Positions 8,381 through 19,919 are shown, counted from the stretch's first letter. The stretch: DNA of 64,000 nt from Buttiauxella gaviniae (GCF_040786275.1 NZ_JBFMVT010000002.1:4092001-4156000), one strand, 5' to 3'. Notes: a model not told the origin generated them from the letters alone. Numbers and translations: made by a program.

Positions 8381-10429
8381 ATGCAAACGGAAAACCCGTT
8401 CTATCACGTCAGTTTATTGCCGTATCAGGCCCCTCATTTTGACGATATTCATGACAACCACTACCGCCCGGCGTTTGACCAGGCCAAACAGATTAAACGC
8501 GAAGAGATCGCGGCGATAGCAAATAACCAGGCTGAACCGACCTTCGAGAATACGTTTTTGGCGCTGGAAAACACCGGCCATATGCTCGGGCGCGTCACCC
8601 ACGTTTTTTTCGCGATGACTGCCGCGCATACCAATGATTATTTGCAGCAACTGGATGAAGAATTTGCCGCAGAACTGGCTGAACTGGCCGATGAAATGCG
8701 CCTTAACCCTGTGCTATTTGCGCGCCTGGATAACGTCTATCAGCGCCGGGATACATTAGGCCTGGATGCCGAATCGCTGCGTTTAGTTGAAGTGGTGTGG
8801 CAAAGTTTTACCCTCGCTGGAGCAACGTTGAGCGAAGAGAAGAAAGCGCGCCTCAAAGTGCTCAATAAAGAAGCCGCGCAGCTAAGTAGCCAGTTTAATA
8901 ACCGTCTTCATGCCGCAGATAAGGCCGCAGCTCTGATCGTCGATGATGTGCTGCACCTGGACGGGTTAACGCCTGCTGAAATCGCCGCGGCGGCGCAGCA
9001 CGCCAAAAACAGAGGGCTGGACGGAAAGTATTTACTTCCGCTGCTCAATTTCACTCAACAGCCTGCGCTGCAATCTTTGAGCCATCGCCCGACGCGTGAA
9101 AAACTGTTTAAAGCGGGCTGGGACCGCACTCAGCAAAATGACAGTCACGACACGCGTGCGATTGTCGCTCGTCTGGCTTTGCTTCGCGCAGAGCAGGCGC
9201 AATTGTTAGGGTTTGAAAACTATGCGGCCTGGAAAATTGCCGACCAGATGGCTCAATCGCCGCAGGCTGCCCTGAAATTTATGCGTGACATTGTGCCTGC
9301 CGCCACCGCGCGTGCGCAACGCGAGCTGGCCGATATTCAAAATGTGATTGACGCGCAGCAGGGCGGGTTTAAAGCCGAAGCCTGGGATTGGGCGTTTTAT
9401 GCCGAGCAGGTAAGGCGTGCGAAGTACGACCTCGATGAAGCGCAAATCAAACCCTATTTTGAACTCAATAACGTGTTAGCCAACGGTGTGTTTTGGGCAG
9501 CCAGCCAGTTGTTTGGCCTGAATTTTGTCGAACGCTTTGATATTCCGGTCTATCACGACGATGTGCATGTGTGGGAGATCTTTGATAAAGACGGTCGCGG
9601 CATGGCGCTGTTTTATGGAGACTTCTTCGCCCGCGACAGCAAAGGCGGCGGAGCATGGATGGGCAACTTTGTTGAGCAATCGACGCTCTTTGATAGTGCG
9701 CCGGTGATCTATAACGTCTGCAATTACAACAAACCGGCAGTCGGTGAAGCGGCGCTGATTTCATGGGATGATGTCGTTACGCTGTTCCACGAGTTCGGTC
9801 ATACTTTGCACGGCTTGTTTGCCACTCAGCGTTACGCAACGCTTTCAGGAACCAACACACCGCGTGATTTTGTGGAGTTTCCGTCACAAATTAACGAACA
9901 CTGGGCGCGCCAGCCGCAGGTCTTTGCAAACTACGCTCGCCATTACCAAACCGCCGAACCGATGCCCGACGCGCTGAAAGAAAAGTTATTCCGTGCCGCG
10001 CGCTTTAACAAAGGCTACGACATGACGGAACTGCTTGCCGCAGCCCTTCTGGATATGAACTGGCATAGCTTGCCTGCGGAGAGTGAGATTGACGATGTGG
10101 CGCAGTTTGAAGCGCAGGCGCTCGAAGGGGAACGCATCAACCTTGCTGCGGTACCACCACGCTATCGCAGCAGCTATTTTGCCCATATCTTCGGCGGTGG
10201 CTACGCCGCGGGTTACTACGCCTATATCTGGACGCAAATGCTGGCGGACGATGGGTACCAGTGGTTTGTAGAGCAGGGTGGATTGACAGCGCAAAACGGC
10301 CAGCGTTTCAGGGATGCTATTTTGTCGCGCGGAAACAGCCAGGAGCTTAAAGCGTTATACAATGACTGGCGAGGTCACGATCCTTACAGCGAACCGATGC
10401 TTGAAAATCGCGGTTTAGCGGGGGAGTAA
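8381..10429 (+). CDS. dcp: Peptidyl-dipeptidase Dcp
   Basis: Zinc metallopeptidase of the M3 family, 682 aa (E. coli about 681), that removes C-terminal dipeptides from oligopeptides in peptide turnover. It has the M3 zinc signature HEFGHTLHG (HExxH beginning at residue 470), with the third ligand Glu about 25 residues later in FVEFPSQINEHW. The C-terminal GGGYAAGYYAY motif is also typical. The ATG follows AGGAGTGCAGC, a good ribosome site. It is followed by a REP pair and then by the oppositely oriented yciA. Confidence 0.96.
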   Translation: MQTENPFYHVSLLPYQAPHFDDIHDNHYRPAFDQAKQIKREEIAAIANNQAEPTFENTFLALENTGHMLGRVTHVFFAMTAAHTNDYLQQLDEEFAAELAELADEMRLNPVLFARLDNVYQRRDTLGLDAESLRLVEVVWQSFTLAGATLSEEKKARLKVLNKEAAQLSSQFNNRLHAADKAAALIVDDVLHLDGLTPAEIAAAAQHAKNRGLDGKYLLPLLNFTQQPALQSLSHRPTREKLFKAGWDRTQQNDSHDTRAIVARLALLRAEQAQLLGFENYAAWKIADQMAQSPQAALKFMRDIVPAATARAQRELADIQNVIDAQQGGFKAEAWDWAFYAEQVRRAKYDLDEAQIKPYFELNNVLANGVFWAASQLFGLNFVERFDIPVYHDDVHVWEIFDKDGRGMALFYGDFFARDSKGGGAWMGNFVEQSTLFDSAPVIYNVCNYNKPAVGEAALISWDDVVTLFHEFGHTLHGLFATQRYATLSGTNTPRDFVEFPSQINEHWARQPQVFANYARHYQTAEPMPDALKEKLFRAARFNKGYDMTELLAAALLDMNWHSLPAESEIDDVAQFEAQALEGERINLAAVPPRYRSSYFAHIFGGGYAAGYYAYIWTQMLADDGYQWFVEQGGLTAQNGQRFRDAILSRGNSQELKALYNDWRGHDPYSEPMLENRGLAGE

Positions 10430-10439
10430 TTCACTTCAA

Positions 10440-10516
10440 AATGGCGGATGGCGCTGCGCTTATCCGCCCTACAACCACCTTTCATAGGTCGGGTAAGCGC
10501 AAGCGCCACCCGACAC
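10440..10516. repeat. REP/BIME-like palindromic repeat pair at a synteny junction
   Basis: Two GC-rich palindromic units lie in the gap between convergent dcp and yciA: ATGGCGGATGGCGCTGCGCT...TCCGCCCTAC, then TAGGTCGGGTAAGCGCAAGC...GCCACCCGACA. They match the enterobacterial REP layout. In E. coli, dcp and yciA are far apart, so the repeat sits at a rearrangement junction. Confidence 0.75.
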
Positions 10517-10529
10517 TATGTTGACAAAA

Positions 10530-10919
10530 TTAACGTGGGATAGGCCGCGGTTTACCTTCGTTATCCACGGCGACGTAAATGAAAATAGCTTCCGTCGCTT
10601 TATAACGCTGTCCAATAGGTTCGGAAGAGACTTTCTTCACCCACACTTCAACATTGATGGTGATGGAGCTGTTTCCGCGCTTAACACAATTTGCGTAGCA
10701 GCACACCACATCCCCCACTGCGACAGGTTTGAGGAACGTCATTCCGTCGACACGCACCGTGACGACACGACCATGGGCAATTTCTTTGGCGAGAATCGCG
10801 CCGCCCATATCCATCTGTGCCATCAACCAGCCACCAAAAATATCGCCGTTGGCGTTGGTATCAGCCGGCATTGCCAGCGTCCGCAGTACCAGTTCCCCGG
10901 CCGGTTTGTCCAGACTCAT
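10530..10919 (-). CDS. yciA: Acyl-CoA thioesterase YciA
   Basis: Hot-dog fold thioesterase (129 aa; E. coli 132) that hydrolyses a wide range of short to long acyl-CoAs in the cytoplasm. The segment [18 protein letters not shown] carries the Asn/Asp of the active site, followed by [23 protein letters not shown] 10919 overlaps the stop of yciB (ATGA), so the two are probably translationally coupled in a yciC-yciB-yciA order, as in E. coli. In E. coli, tonB lies beside yciA; it is not here. Confidence 0.94.
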   Translation of the reverse strand: MSLDKPAGELVLRTLAMPADTNANGDIFGGWLMAQMDMGGAILAKEIAHGRVVTVRVDGMTFLKPVAVGDVVCCYANCVKRGNSSITINVEVWVKKVSSEPIGQRYKATEAIFIYVAVDNEGKPRPIPR

Positions 10920-11452
10920 TTCTCTTCCTGCGGCATGTGCCGGTAGATGTAGACACCGCTCAGCAGCGTAAACACCAGGGTTGCCGCCGTCAGGCCGAAC
11001 ACTTTAAAGTTGACCCAGACGCTTTGTGGTAGCCAGAACGCCACATAAATATTGAGCGCCCCGCAGATAATGAAGAACAGCGCCCACGCCACGTTCAAAC
11101 GTGACCACACGCTTTGCGGCAGAGAGATCTCTTTACCTAACATGCGCTGAATCAAAGGTTTACCCATCACCAGTTGGCTAATCAGTAAAGCTGCGGCGAA
11201 CAGGCCGTAAATCACGGTGACTTTCCATTTGATAAATTCATCATTGTGGAAGAACAACGTCAGGCCGCCGAAAACGGCCACCATCAGGAAAGTGATGAGT
11301 GCCATTTTCTCCAGCTTGCGGAATTTATACCAACTGTAGATCAGGGCAAAACCGGTCGCGACGATCAATGCGCCGGAAGCCACATAGATGTCATACATTT
11401 TATAAAATGCGAAGAAAACAATCAGGGGCAGGAAGTCGAGAAACTGCTTCAT
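10916..11452 (-). CDS. yciB: Inner membrane-spanning protein YciB (intracellular septation protein A family)
   Basis: Polytopic inner membrane protein of 178 aa (E. coli 179) of the IspZ/YciB family, linked to cell envelope maintenance and division in E. coli. It begins [19 protein letters not shown], the conserved family start, and shows about five hydrophobic segments. A conserved soluble stretch [12 protein letters not shown] sits between helices. It lies between yciC and yciA on the same strand. Confidence 0.94.
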   Translation of the reverse strand: MKQFLDFLPLIVFFAFYKMYDIYVASGALIVATGFALIYSWYKFRKLEKMALITFLMVAVFGGLTLFFHNDEFIKWKVTVIYGLFAAALLISQLVMGKPLIQRMLGKEISLPQSVWSRLNVAWALFFIICGALNIYVAFWLPQSVWVNFKVFGLTAATLVFTLLSGVYIYRHMPQEEK

Positions 11453-11508
11453 AATCTGTTCCGTAAAATGACTCCCGAGCGATACAAATCGCTCAGGAGG
11501 AGTGAATG

Positions 11509-12252
11509 TTATTGGCGAACCAGCATATACAAACGGAATAAATAGATAAGCAACACGGCAGAAATCAGGTTGCTAATCGTATTTGCAATCACCGCGCCAA
11601 CCGCCGGTGAAAGCGCCGCAAATGAAGAGGCAAGCATCAGGAGTGCAGTTTTTGCCAGCAACCAGCTAATTACCGCGGGTGCCACAAGGCGCATATTTCC
11701 CCAGGCCAGACGCATACTGTTACGCATAGACTGGAAAACGCCTGCTCTGTCCTGAACAACCATAACCGGTGCAAATGAAAGCAGAATCGCTAACAGCACG
11801 CCCGGTATCACAATCAGCATGATGCCAATCTGTACCAGGAAGGTGGTCAGGAACATCAAAATAAAGATTTTAGGCAAAACTGGCGCAGAGGTACCAATGG
11901 CGCGAAGCGCACTGACGCGCTGGCCCGCAGAAACCATCTGGATTAATACCAACATGCTACCCGCGAGGATGGCATTGCCAATCAGACCTGAAAACGTCGA
12001 TGCTGCAGAGGCTTTGAGCAGCATTTGCTGTTGCTCAGGTGTCATGTTTTGCACAAGGTCAAATAGCCCAACGCTATTCGATAAATTGTCTCCCTCACTA
12101 AGGATAGACATTTGTTCTTCGCTGGGTGAAAAGGCGTGACCGATCACAACCGAAATAAAGGCACAAAGCAATGCAATCAGTAAAACAGTAACAAACTGAT
12201 TGCGTAGAAAATTCCCCGTGTCACGGTACACAGAACCCGCCGTGATAGACAT
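11509..12252 (-). CDS. yciC: UPF0259 inner membrane protein YciC
   Basis: Predicted inner membrane protein of 247 aa, the same length as E. coli YciC, with about six hydrophobic segments and no known enzymatic motif. It begins [20 protein letters not shown], typical of the UPF0259 family. ATG 12252 is preceded by AGGAGAGTGC. It is divergent from ompW and 56 bp upstream of yciB. Function is unknown. Confidence 0.93.
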   Translation of the reverse strand: MSITAGSVYRDTGNFLRNQFVTVLLIALLCAFISVVIGHAFSPSEEQMSILSEGDNLSNSVGLFDLVQNMTPEQQQMLLKASAASTFSGLIGNAILAGSMLVLIQMVSAGQRVSALRAIGTSAPVLPKIFILMFLTTFLVQIGIMLIVIPGVLLAILLSFAPVMVVQDRAGVFQSMRNSMRLAWGNMRLVAPAVISWLLAKTALLMLASSFAALSPAVGAVIANTISNLISAVLLIYLFRLYMLVRQ

Positions 12253-12529
12253 GCACTCTCCTTGGTATTGCTCGGTTAAAAATCAGCGGCCAATTGTACA
12301 CTGGATGGCGGTGACTAGCACCGACAAGATGTCAGGCGCTGAGTAAGTTAATGTCAGTAAAAAAAACTGATCTGGGTAGTGTTATTACCATTTTAACTAA
12401 AATGCCCAAAAATTAATCCAGATCATTAAATGTTAAATTAGCCAGCGAAGTGTGATCGCGACCAGATCAAATCATACCCATTAATGGTTATATTCTGCCC
12501 GCTTATAAAACCATAACAAGGAGAGGGCT

Positions 12530-13162
12530 ATGAAAAATTTGTCTGTGGCGTTACTCGCATTAACCTGTTTGTCAGGTGAAGCGTTAGCACATCAACAAGG
12601 TGAGTTCTTTATGCGTGCGGGCACGGCAACCGTGCGCCCAACGGAAGGTTCTGACAATGTGTTGGGCATGGGCGGGTTTAGCGTCAGCAACAATACCCAA
12701 CTGGGTCTGACTTTCGACTACATGGTGACGGATAACATCGGTATTGAGCTGCTGGCAGCCACACCGTTCCGTCATCGCGTGGGCTTAGGTGCAACTGGCG
12801 ACCTGGCAACGGTTCGGCAATTGCCACCCACTTTGATGGCACAGTGGTACTTTGGTGATGCAAAAAGTAAAGTGCGTCCGTACATTGGCGCGGGTATCAA
12901 CTACACCACATTCTTTGATGCAGATTTTAATCAGACCGGTAAAGATGCGGGATTAACCGATCTTAGCGTGAAGGATTCGTGGGGAGCGGCGGGTCAGGTG
13001 GGTCTGGATTATATAATCAACGATAACTGGCTGCTGAACATGTCCGTCTGGTACATGGATATCGACACCGAAGTGAAGTTTAAAGCCGGTGGCGAACAGC
13101 AGAATATCAACACACGTATCGATCCTTGGGTGTTTATGTTCTCGGCGGGTTATCGTTTCTGA
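12530..13162 (+). CDS. ompW: Outer membrane protein OmpW
   Basis: Eight-stranded outer membrane beta-barrel (210 aa; E. coli 212) forming a hydrophobic channel; in other enterobacteria it is linked to stress and small hydrophobic solute passage. Residues 1-20 form a signal peptide ending LAHQQ. Conserved features are AGTATVRPTEGSDN, RPYIGAGINYTTF, and the terminal Phe in AGYRF, which is the outer membrane insertion signal. A strong ribosome site AAGGAGAGGGCT precedes the ATG. The 277-bp upstream gap should contain its promoter. Confidence 0.95.
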   Translation: MKNLSVALLALTCLSGEALAHQQGEFFMRAGTATVRPTEGSDNVLGMGGFSVSNNTQLGLTFDYMVTDNIGIELLAATPFRHRVGLGATGDLATVRQLPPTLMAQWYFGDAKSKVRPYIGAGINYTTFFDADFNQTGKDAGLTDLSVKDSWGAAGQVGLDYIINDNWLLNMSVWYMDIDTEVKFKAGGEQQNINTRIDPWVFMFSAGYRF

Positions 13163-13234
13163 TAAAAAAGCTGGAGCGACCAGCCTTACATGAAATGGAT
13201 GATGCTGCCTTTATCCACCCAATGAGACGGGATT

Positions 13235-13276
13235 TTGTAGGTCGGGTAAGCGAAAGCGCCACCCGACATTATATCA
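13235..13276. repeat. REP-like palindrome
   Basis: A single palindromic unit, GTAGGTCGGGTAAGCG with AAGCGCCACCCGACAT, lies between convergent ompW and trpA. It resembles the second unit at 10480-10516 almost base for base. In E. coli, yciGFE lie in this gap; here the gap is only 128 bp. Confidence 0.7.
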
Positions 13277-13290
13277 CTACAAATTTCTCT

Positions 13291-14100
13291 TTAAGCCGCG
13301 CGTGTCGCGGCTTTCATCGCCTGAGCAAAGGCTTTCAGCTCGCTTAACATCACATCGGGTTTATCAAGATTCTTCTCAATAATCTTCACGATAGCTGAAC
13401 CGGAAATCGCTCCGGCCGCACCTGCAGAAATCGCATCTTTAACCTGAGACGGTTCTGAAATACCAAAGCCTTGCAATGACGGCGCGGCGCCGAACTCCGT
13501 CAGTTTTTCCACCAGATGGTGAAGCGGCAATTGCGCGCGCGTTTCTGCACCCGTTACGCCTGCACGTGAAAGCAGGTAAGTGTAGCCTCGGCCATGCGTG
13601 GCAATTTCGCGCAGCAGTGCATCATCGGCGTTCGGTGGGCAGATGAAAATTGGCGCGACATTATGGCGCATTGCGGCCTGGCGGAATGGCGCAGATTCTT
13701 CAATCGGCACGTCCGCAATCAGGACCGAATCGACACCCACTTTGGCGCACAAAGCGTAAAACTCATCAATGCCACGACTAAACACAAGGTTGGCGTACAT
13801 CAGCAGGCCAATCGGAATAGTTGGGTGCTTTTGACGAATTGCTGCCAGCATTTCAAAACACTGCGTTGGCGTTACGCCCGCCGCAAAAGCACGCAGGGCG
13901 GCGTTTTGAATCGTTGGGCCGTCAGCTAGCGGATCGGAGAAGGGAATTCCCAGCTCCAGCGCGTCGGCACCGGCTTCAATCAGCGTGTCGATAATCTTCA
14001 GCGATTGCTCGGGAGAAGGGTCGCCTAACGTGACGAAAGGAACAAAAGCGCCTTCCTTACGAGCCTGAAGTTGTTCAAATGCGTGTTGATAACGTTCCAT
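13291..14100 (-). CDS. trpA: Tryptophan synthase alpha subunit
   Basis: Cleaves indole-3-glycerol phosphate to indole and glyceraldehyde 3-phosphate; indole is channelled to TrpB. It is a 269-aa TIM barrel (E. coli 268). The catalytic Glu is in [12 protein letters not shown]-adjacent [14 protein letters not shown] with catalytic Asp, and the phosphate site is GFGISEPSQ and [13 protein letters not shown] overlaps the trpB stop by one base (TAATG). It is the last gene of the trp operon. Confidence 0.97.
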   Translation of the reverse strand: MERYQHAFEQLQARKEGAFVPFVTLGDPSPEQSLKIIDTLIEAGADALELGIPFSDPLADGPTIQNAALRAFAAGVTPTQCFEMLAAIRQKHPTIPIGLLMYANLVFSRGIDEFYALCAKVGVDSVLIADVPIEESAPFRQAAMRHNVAPIFICPPNADDALLREIATHGRGYTYLLSRAGVTGAETRAQLPLHHLVEKLTEFGAAPSLQGFGISEPSQVKDAISAGAAGAISGSAIVKIIEKNLDKPDVMLSELKAFAQAMKAATRAA

Positions 14101-15290
14101 TAAATTTCCCCTCGCGCTTTCAAAATGTCGTGAACGGTGAAGATGTCTTTGTCACCACGGCCAGAGAGGTTCACCACTAATAATTGTTCTTTCTCAGGAT
14201 TCTCGTTCATCATTTTCAACGCGTGGGCTAACGCATGAGAAGATTCCAGGGCCGGAATAATCCCTTCTTTGCGGCATAGCGTTTTGAAGGCTTCCAGCGC
14301 TTCATCATCGGTAATAGAGACGTAATCTGCACGGCCAATGCTGTTGAGATGCGCGTGCTGCGGCCCTACAGACGGGAAGTCCAGACCCGCAGAAATGGAA
14401 TAGGACTCTTCAATCTGGCCTTCGTCGGTTTGCATCATCGGTGATTTCATACCGAAATAGATGCCGACGCGGCCATGTTTGAGTGGCGCACCGTGTTCAC
14501 CGCTTTCGATACCGTGCCCGGCGGGCTCAACGCCAATCAGGCCTACTTTAGGTTCATTGATGAAATCAGCGAACATGCCGATGGCATTAGAGCCACCGCC
14601 CACGCAGGCGATAACGGCATCTGGCAGACGGCCTTCTTTTTCGAGGATCTGCGCTTTTGTCTCTTCCCCAATCATGCGCTGGAATTCGCGCACGATAGTC
14701 GGGAACGGGTGCGGGCCTGCCGCGGTGCCGAGCATATAGTGCGCGGTGTCGTAGCTGCCAGACCAGTCGCGCAGCGCTTCGTTACAGGCATCTTTCAGCG
14801 TGGCGGAACCGCTATGCACTGGGATCACTTCTGCACCCATCAGGCGCATACGGAACACGTTTGGCGACTGGCGCTCAACGTCTTTCGCACCCATATAAAT
14901 ACGGCATTTCAGGCCGAGCAGGGCGCTTGCCAGGGCAGAAGCCACACCGTGCTGACCGGCGCCGGTTTCGGCGATGATTTCGGTTTTGCCCATTTTCTTA
15001 GCAAGCAGCGCCTGGCCGAGTACCTGGTTAGTTTTATGCGCACCGCCGTGCAGCAAATCTTCACGCTTTAAGTAGAGCGTGGTTTTTGTCCCTTCGGTCA
15101 GATTACGGCATTTGGTCAGCGCCGTTGGGCGACCGGCATAATTTTTTAGCAGGTCGTTAAATTCAGCCTGAAACTCCGCATCACTTTGCGCGGCAACAAA
15201 TGCTTCTTCTAACTGACGCAGCGCAGGCATCAGGATTTGCGGCACATACATGCCGCCAAACTCGCCAAAATAGGGATTAAGTAAAGTCAT
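14100..15290 (-). CDS. trpB: Tryptophan synthase beta subunit
   Basis: PLP enzyme of 396 aa (E. coli 397) that condenses indole with serine to give tryptophan. The PLP lysine is in [18 protein letters not shown], the phosphate-binding loop is [12 protein letters not shown], and [10 protein letters not shown] is also conserved. ATG 15290 gives the conserved [13 protein letters not shown] start. A longer open frame extends upstream but overlaps trpC, so it is not used. It is 10 bp after trpC. Confidence 0.97.
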   Translation of the reverse strand: MTLLNPYFGEFGGMYVPQILMPALRQLEEAFVAAQSDAEFQAEFNDLLKNYAGRPTALTKCRNLTEGTKTTLYLKREDLLHGGAHKTNQVLGQALLAKKMGKTEIIAETGAGQHGVASALASALLGLKCRIYMGAKDVERQSPNVFRMRLMGAEVIPVHSGSATLKDACNEALRDWSGSYDTAHYMLGTAAGPHPFPTIVREFQRMIGEETKAQILEKEGRLPDAVIACVGGGSNAIGMFADFINEPKVGLIGVEPAGHGIESGEHGAPLKHGRVGIYFGMKSPMMQTDEGQIEESYSISAGLDFPSVGPQHAHLNSIGRADYVSITDDEALEAFKTLCRKEGIIPALESSHALAHALKMMNENPEKEQLLVVNLSGRGDKDIFTVHDILKARGEI

Positions 15291-15300
15291 GATATTTTCC

Positions 15301-16662
15301 TTAGTAAGCCCGCAGCGTCTGGAAGACGGCTGCCAGCTTGTTAGCATCTTTAATACCCGGTGCGCTTTCGACACCTGAGTTGAAATCTAAACCTACGCAG
15401 CCCGTTTTCGCCGCGTCTACACAGTTGTCCGCGCCCAGTCCGCCAGCCAGAATCACGTTTTCCAGATTCTGACCTGCAAGGAGTGACCAATCGAAACGTT
15501 GGCCGCTGCCGCCCTGGCCATTGTCGAACAGGTATTTGTCGACATGGTTTAAATCGCGGGCAGGCAAGCTGTCTTTCACGCTTAACGCTTTCCAGATTTG
15601 CACGTTAGCCGGAAGTTTGGCGCGTAACCCATCGATATAAATCTGGTTTTCAGTGCCATGAAGTTGGACGGCGCTGAGTGAGAAACGCTCGGCTTTCTCT
15701 ACCACGTCATTAATCGGAGAATCACGGAACACGCCCGCATATTTCAGCGGTGCGCCTGCAATAACGGAGGCGGCAGTTTCATCGCTGACAAAACGTGGTG
15801 ATGCAGGAACAAAAATCAGCCCGCCATAAATGGCTCCCGCTTCAAACGCCGCACGGGCATCTTCAGGGCGAGTCAGGCCGCACACTTTATTTTCACCCAG
15901 CGTGACACGGCGAACGGCTGCGTTTAAATCGTCTTCGCCCATCAAGGCAGAACCTATCAGGAAGCCGTTAGCGAAATGGCTCAACTCACGAATTTGACCG
16001 TAATTGCTGATGCCTGATTCGCTGATAACCGTCACGCCGTGACCCAGACGCGGAGCAAGTTCACGCGTACGGTTCAAATCGATAGATAAATCACGCAGGT
16101 CGCGGTTGTTAATGCCCACCACTTTGGCACCCAGTTCAATGGCACGCTCCAGCTCTTCCTCATTACTGACTTCCGTCAGCACGCCCATATTCAGGCTGTG
16201 GGCGACGGCGGCGAGCTGGCGGTATTGTTCATCATTCAGAACCGAAAGCATCAGCAAACAGGCATCCGCCTGATAGAAACGCGCCAGATGAATCTGATAC
16301 GCGTCGATAATAAAGTCTTTGCACAACACTGGCTGCGTGACGATATCGCTTACGATGCGCAGGAAATCAAAACTTCCCTGAAAATATTTTTCGTCCGTCA
16401 GGACGGAAATGGCGGAAGCGTAGTGCTTATATACGCCCGCAATGCGTGCCGGGTCGAAATCATCACGAATCACGCCTTTTGATGGTGAAGCCTTTTTGCA
16501 CTCGAGAATAAATGCGGTGCGAGCGCCTTGCAGTGCGTGATAAAAGTTACGTGTTGCCGGGACAATATTGTTCTGGAAACTAGCCAGGGGCTGCTGTTGC
16601 TTACGAGCTTCAACCCAAATCGCCTTATCATCGACGATCTTCTTTAATACGGTTTCCTGCAT
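15301..16662 (-). CDS. trpC: Bifunctional indole-3-glycerol phosphate synthase / phosphoribosylanthranilate isomerase
   Basis: Fused TrpC-TrpF enzyme (453 aa; E. coli 452-453), as in enterobacteria. The N-terminal IGPS barrel (to about residue 255) has [12 protein letters not shown] with the catalytic Lys, [12 protein letters not shown] and VSESGISN. The C-terminal PRAI barrel contains [14 protein letters not shown] and the late phosphate loop [10 protein letters not shown]. It starts 3 bp after the trpD stop, consistent with coupled translation. Confidence 0.97.
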   Translation of the reverse strand: MQETVLKKIVDDKAIWVEARKQQQPLASFQNNIVPATRNFYHALQGARTAFILECKKASPSKGVIRDDFDPARIAGVYKHYASAISVLTDEKYFQGSFDFLRIVSDIVTQPVLCKDFIIDAYQIHLARFYQADACLLMLSVLNDEQYRQLAAVAHSLNMGVLTEVSNEEELERAIELGAKVVGINNRDLRDLSIDLNRTRELAPRLGHGVTVISESGISNYGQIRELSHFANGFLIGSALMGEDDLNAAVRRVTLGENKVCGLTRPEDARAAFEAGAIYGGLIFVPASPRFVSDETAASVIAGAPLKYAGVFRDSPINDVVEKAERFSLSAVQLHGTENQIYIDGLRAKLPANVQIWKALSVKDSLPARDLNHVDKYLFDNGQGGSGQRFDWSLLAGQNLENVILAGGLGADNCVDAAKTGCVGLDFNSGVESAPGIKDANKLAAVFQTLRAY

Positions 16663-16665
16663 GAC

Positions 16666-18261
16666 TTATCCTCTTCCTGCCAGGGCTGTGACTCTGTCGT
16701 AGGCCGCGCCGCTACGCAGCACTTCCAGCACATGTTGAGCATTCGCTTTCAAATCTTCTTGCCCATGCAAACGCATGAGCATCGCGACGTTTGCCGCCAC
16801 CGCTGACTCATGAGCGGTTTCACCTTTACCTTGTAACAGGCGCGTGAGAATGTCACGGTTTTCTTCCGGCGTGCCGCCTGCAAGCTGATCCTGGTGATAA
16901 GCCGGTAACCCGAAGTCGGTCGCTTCCAGTTGATAGCTTTTAATTTCACCGTCGTGCAGTTCGGCAACCTGGGTGGTGGCATGAAGGGAAACTTCATCCA
17001 TTCCGCCGCTATGCACCACAGCCGCACGTTTATACCCCAGGACGCGCAGCGTTTCTGCAATCGGTAACACCAGTTCTGCACTGTAAACACCGATCAGCGC
17101 CATTTGCGGATGCGCCGGGTTAATCAGCGGCCCTAGCACGTTAAACAGGGTGCGGGTTTTCAACTGCTGGCGCACAGGCATCGCATGGCGGAAACCGGTG
17201 TGGTATTTCGGGGCAAACAGGAAACAGACCCCCAGTTCATCCAACGCTTTGCGGGATGATTCGGCACTCATTTCCAGATTAATACCAAACGCTGCCAGTA
17301 AATCCGAAGAACCTGATTTGCTCGACACGCTACGGTTACCGTGTTTCGCGACTTTTAGACCCACCGCGGCGGCAACAAAGGCGCTGGCGGTAGAAATATT
17401 GATGCTGTTGCTGCCGTCGCCGCCGGTCCCAACGATATCGGCAAACGGATAATCCGGGCTTGGGAATGGCGCTGCAGCCTCAAGCAGTGCGGTAGCCGCA
17501 CCGGCGATTTCATTCGGATGCTCGCCGCGCACTTTCATACTGACCAGGGCGGCTGCAAGTTGCTCCGGTTTCAGTTCTCCACGCACGATTGCGGCAAACA
17601 GTTGGTGGCTCTCTTCGCGACTCAGGGTTTGCGCCTGATACAGTTTGTCGAGAATCGGTTGCAGGGTGTTGGCCTGTTTTAATTTTAGCAGCGCCCAGTC
17701 GAGGGTTTGCTCAAGTAGACGCGCACCGTGGGTCGTCAGAATAGATTCCGGATGGAACTGGAAACCACACACGCGGTCGGCATCGTGGCGAACCGCCATC
17801 ACCATGCCGTCGAAATGGGCGTTGATGGTCAACCCTGCCGGAATGTTGCTCCCGACCAGTGAGTGGTAACGCGCCACTGGCAGCGGATTAGGCAAACCGG
17901 CAAACATTGCTTCGCCGTCATGAGAAATAATCGATGCTTTACCGTGCAGGATTTCGCCCGCCTGGCCCACATAGCCGCCGTAGGCTTCAACAATCGCCTG
18001 GTGACCCAGACAGATACCGATAATCGGTAATTTGCCGCGCAGACGCGTTAACAATTCAGGCATACAGCCCGCTTCACTAGGCGCGCCAGGGCCTGGAGAG
18101 AGCATCAGTACTGGGTTGTCCATGGTTGCCAGGCGTTCAATTAATGTCTGCGCAGGAACATGGTTACGATAAATGACGACATTGTGTCCGTTCGCACGTA
18201 GCTGATCGGCCAGGTTGTAGGTGAACGAGTCAATGTTATCGAGCAGCAGAATGTCAGCCAT
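16666..18261 (-). CDS. trpD: Bifunctional anthranilate synthase glutaminase / anthranilate phosphoribosyltransferase
   Basis: Fused TrpG-TrpD protein of 531 aa. The N-terminal class I glutamine amidotransferase (about 1-195) has the nucleophile in [15 protein letters not shown] and the His-Glu pair in [10 protein letters not shown]; it supplies ammonia to TrpE. The C-terminal part transfers phosphoribosyl to anthranilate ([31 protein letters not shown]). ATG overlaps the trpE stop (TGATG), the classical trpE-trpD translational coupling. Confidence 0.97.
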   Translation of the reverse strand: MADILLLDNIDSFTYNLADQLRANGHNVVIYRNHVPAQTLIERLATMDNPVLMLSPGPGAPSEAGCMPELLTRLRGKLPIIGICLGHQAIVEAYGGYVGQAGEILHGKASIISHDGEAMFAGLPNPLPVARYHSLVGSNIPAGLTINAHFDGMVMAVRHDADRVCGFQFHPESILTTHGARLLEQTLDWALLKLKQANTLQPILDKLYQAQTLSREESHQLFAAIVRGELKPEQLAAALVSMKVRGEHPNEIAGAATALLEAAAPFPSPDYPFADIVGTGGDGSNSINISTASAFVAAAVGLKVAKHGNRSVSSKSGSSDLLAAFGINLEMSAESSRKALDELGVCFLFAPKYHTGFRHAMPVRQQLKTRTLFNVLGPLINPAHPQMALIGVYSAELVLPIAETLRVLGYKRAAVVHSGGMDEVSLHATTQVAELHDGEIKSYQLEATDFGLPAYHQDQLAGGTPEENRDILTRLLQGKGETAHESAVAANVAMLMRLHGQEDLKANAQHVLEVLRSGAAYDRVTALAGRG

Positions 18262-19823
18262 CAGAAAATCTCCTGTGCGTGGTGCGCGGTGGCGATAGCG
18301 CGCAGTACAGCGCGGGCTTTGTTGCGGGTTTCGTCGGCTTCGGATTGCGGGACGGAGTCCAGCACCACGCCAGCACCGGCCTGAACGGTAGCGATGCCGT
18401 TTTCAACGTAGGCGGAGCGGATCACGATACAGGTGTCTAAATCACCGTGGGCGGTGAAGTAACCGACGGCTCCGCCGTAGCTGCCGCGACGCACGCCTTC
18501 GGCTTTGGCAATCAACTGCATGGCGCGAACTTTTGGTGCGCCGCTCAACGTGCCCATGTTCATACAGGCGCGATAGGCGTGCAGCACATCGAGATCGTTA
18601 CGCAGTTCACCGACAACGCGGGAAACCAGGTGCATCACAAAGGAGTAGCGGTCGACTTTAGTTAAGTCGGCAACATAGCGGCTGCCGGGCGTACAAATTC
18701 TTGCCAGGTCGTTACGCGCCAAATCAACCAGCATCAGATGCTCGGACATCTCTTTATGGTCGGTGCGCATTTCCAGTTCGATACGGCTATCGAGATCGCG
18801 GTCAAGCGAACCGTCTGCGCGGCGACCGCGTGGGCGTGTTCCGGCAATCGGGTAGATTTCAATCTGGCGTGAAGCGGCATCGTATTTCAGCGAGCTTTCC
18901 GGCGATGCGCCAAACAGGGTGAAATCGTTATCCTGCATAAAGAACATGTACGGGCTTGGATTGCTCTTCTTGAGCGTCTGGTAAGCAGCGAGGGGAGAAG
19001 GGCACGGCAGTGAGAAACGGCGTGAAGGAACCACCTGGAAAATCTCACCGATGCGAATCGCTTTTTGCATTTTGCGCACCACATCGCCAAATTCTTCATC
19101 GCTTTGGTTGCACTCAAAGCTCATGCGTTCCACTTTTTGCACTGGCAGCGGCGCAGGTTCCTGCTCCATTTGCTTGCTCAACTGCGCAGCCCGTTGAATC
19201 AGGCGCTGCTTTTCTGAGGCGGATGGCGTGAACAAGCTGGCCTGGATGCGGGTGTTTTTTTTCTGATGGTCGATAACCAGCAGCGTTTCTGCCAGATAGA
19301 AGCAGTAATCAGGGCAGTTGTTGTCTTGTTCAAGCGCAGGCAGCTCTTCGAATCCAGCCACCAGGTCGTAGGCAAATAAACCGCCGAAGAACATGGCCTC
19401 GCGCTCGTTTTCTGGCACGGTGACCAGCTCCTGCATGATGCGGAAAGCATCAAATACGGACAGGGAACACAGGCGCGCATCTTCATCCAGCAGCGAGCTA
19501 ATTGGTGGGAAGCGCAGGACGCGGCCTTGCGGAGAATGTTCATTTTCAACACCGGCAGGCAACGCCGCATCAAGCAGCGGCAGCAGGGACGCGCCATTCT
19601 CGGAAAGTGCGTGAATAGTGACGGTGTCACCTAAAGCGGTAATGCGCAACGCGCTATCAACCAACAGCAGGCTTTTTAAATCGTTTTTGCTGTCAATGTC
19701 AGCGGATTCCAGCAACAGGGTCGCCGGGCGCGCGCCACATAACTGGTGGAAAATGGCGGTAGGGTTGTCGCGGTACGGCGCGTCATTAATCAGTAATTCG
19801 AGCGCTGGTTTTTGTGTTTGCAT
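18261..19823 (-). CDS. trpE: Anthranilate synthase component I
   Basis: Chorismate to anthranilate, first step of tryptophan synthesis; 520 aa, as in E. coli. Near the N-terminus, LLLESADID carries the LLES motif of tryptophan feedback binding. The C-terminal chorismate-binding core has [30 protein letters not shown] and [11 protein letters not shown]. It is the first structural gene after the leader; expression should be controlled by TrpR and attenuation, as both elements are visible upstream. Confidence 0.97.
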   Translation of the reverse strand: MQTQKPALELLINDAPYRDNPTAIFHQLCGARPATLLLESADIDSKNDLKSLLLVDSALRITALGDTVTIHALSENGASLLPLLDAALPAGVENEHSPQGRVLRFPPISSLLDEDARLCSLSVFDAFRIMQELVTVPENEREAMFFGGLFAYDLVAGFEELPALEQDNNCPDYCFYLAETLLVIDHQKKNTRIQASLFTPSASEKQRLIQRAAQLSKQMEQEPAPLPVQKVERMSFECNQSDEEFGDVVRKMQKAIRIGEIFQVVPSRRFSLPCPSPLAAYQTLKKSNPSPYMFFMQDNDFTLFGASPESSLKYDAASRQIEIYPIAGTRPRGRRADGSLDRDLDSRIELEMRTDHKEMSEHLMLVDLARNDLARICTPGSRYVADLTKVDRYSFVMHLVSRVVGELRNDLDVLHAYRACMNMGTLSGAPKVRAMQLIAKAEGVRRGSYGGAVGYFTAHGDLDTCIVIRSAYVENGIATVQAGAGVVLDSVPQSEADETRNKARAVLRAIATAHHAQEIF

Positions 19824-19846
19824 GTTCTGCTCTCATAATTTTGTTC

Positions 19847-19874
19847 AAAAAAAGGCCCGCTTCATTGGCGGGCC
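19847..19874 (-). terminator. trp attenuator terminator
   Basis: On the minus strand the 7-bp stem GGCCCGC / GCGGGCC with a 7-nt loop (CAATGAA) is followed by a run of seven T. It lies between the leader peptide and trpE, exactly where the trp attenuator belongs. Confidence 0.93.
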
Positions 19875-19919
19875 TGGTATCTGGGCTGATTACAGCCATA
19901 GCGAATACACTGCCCGTTA

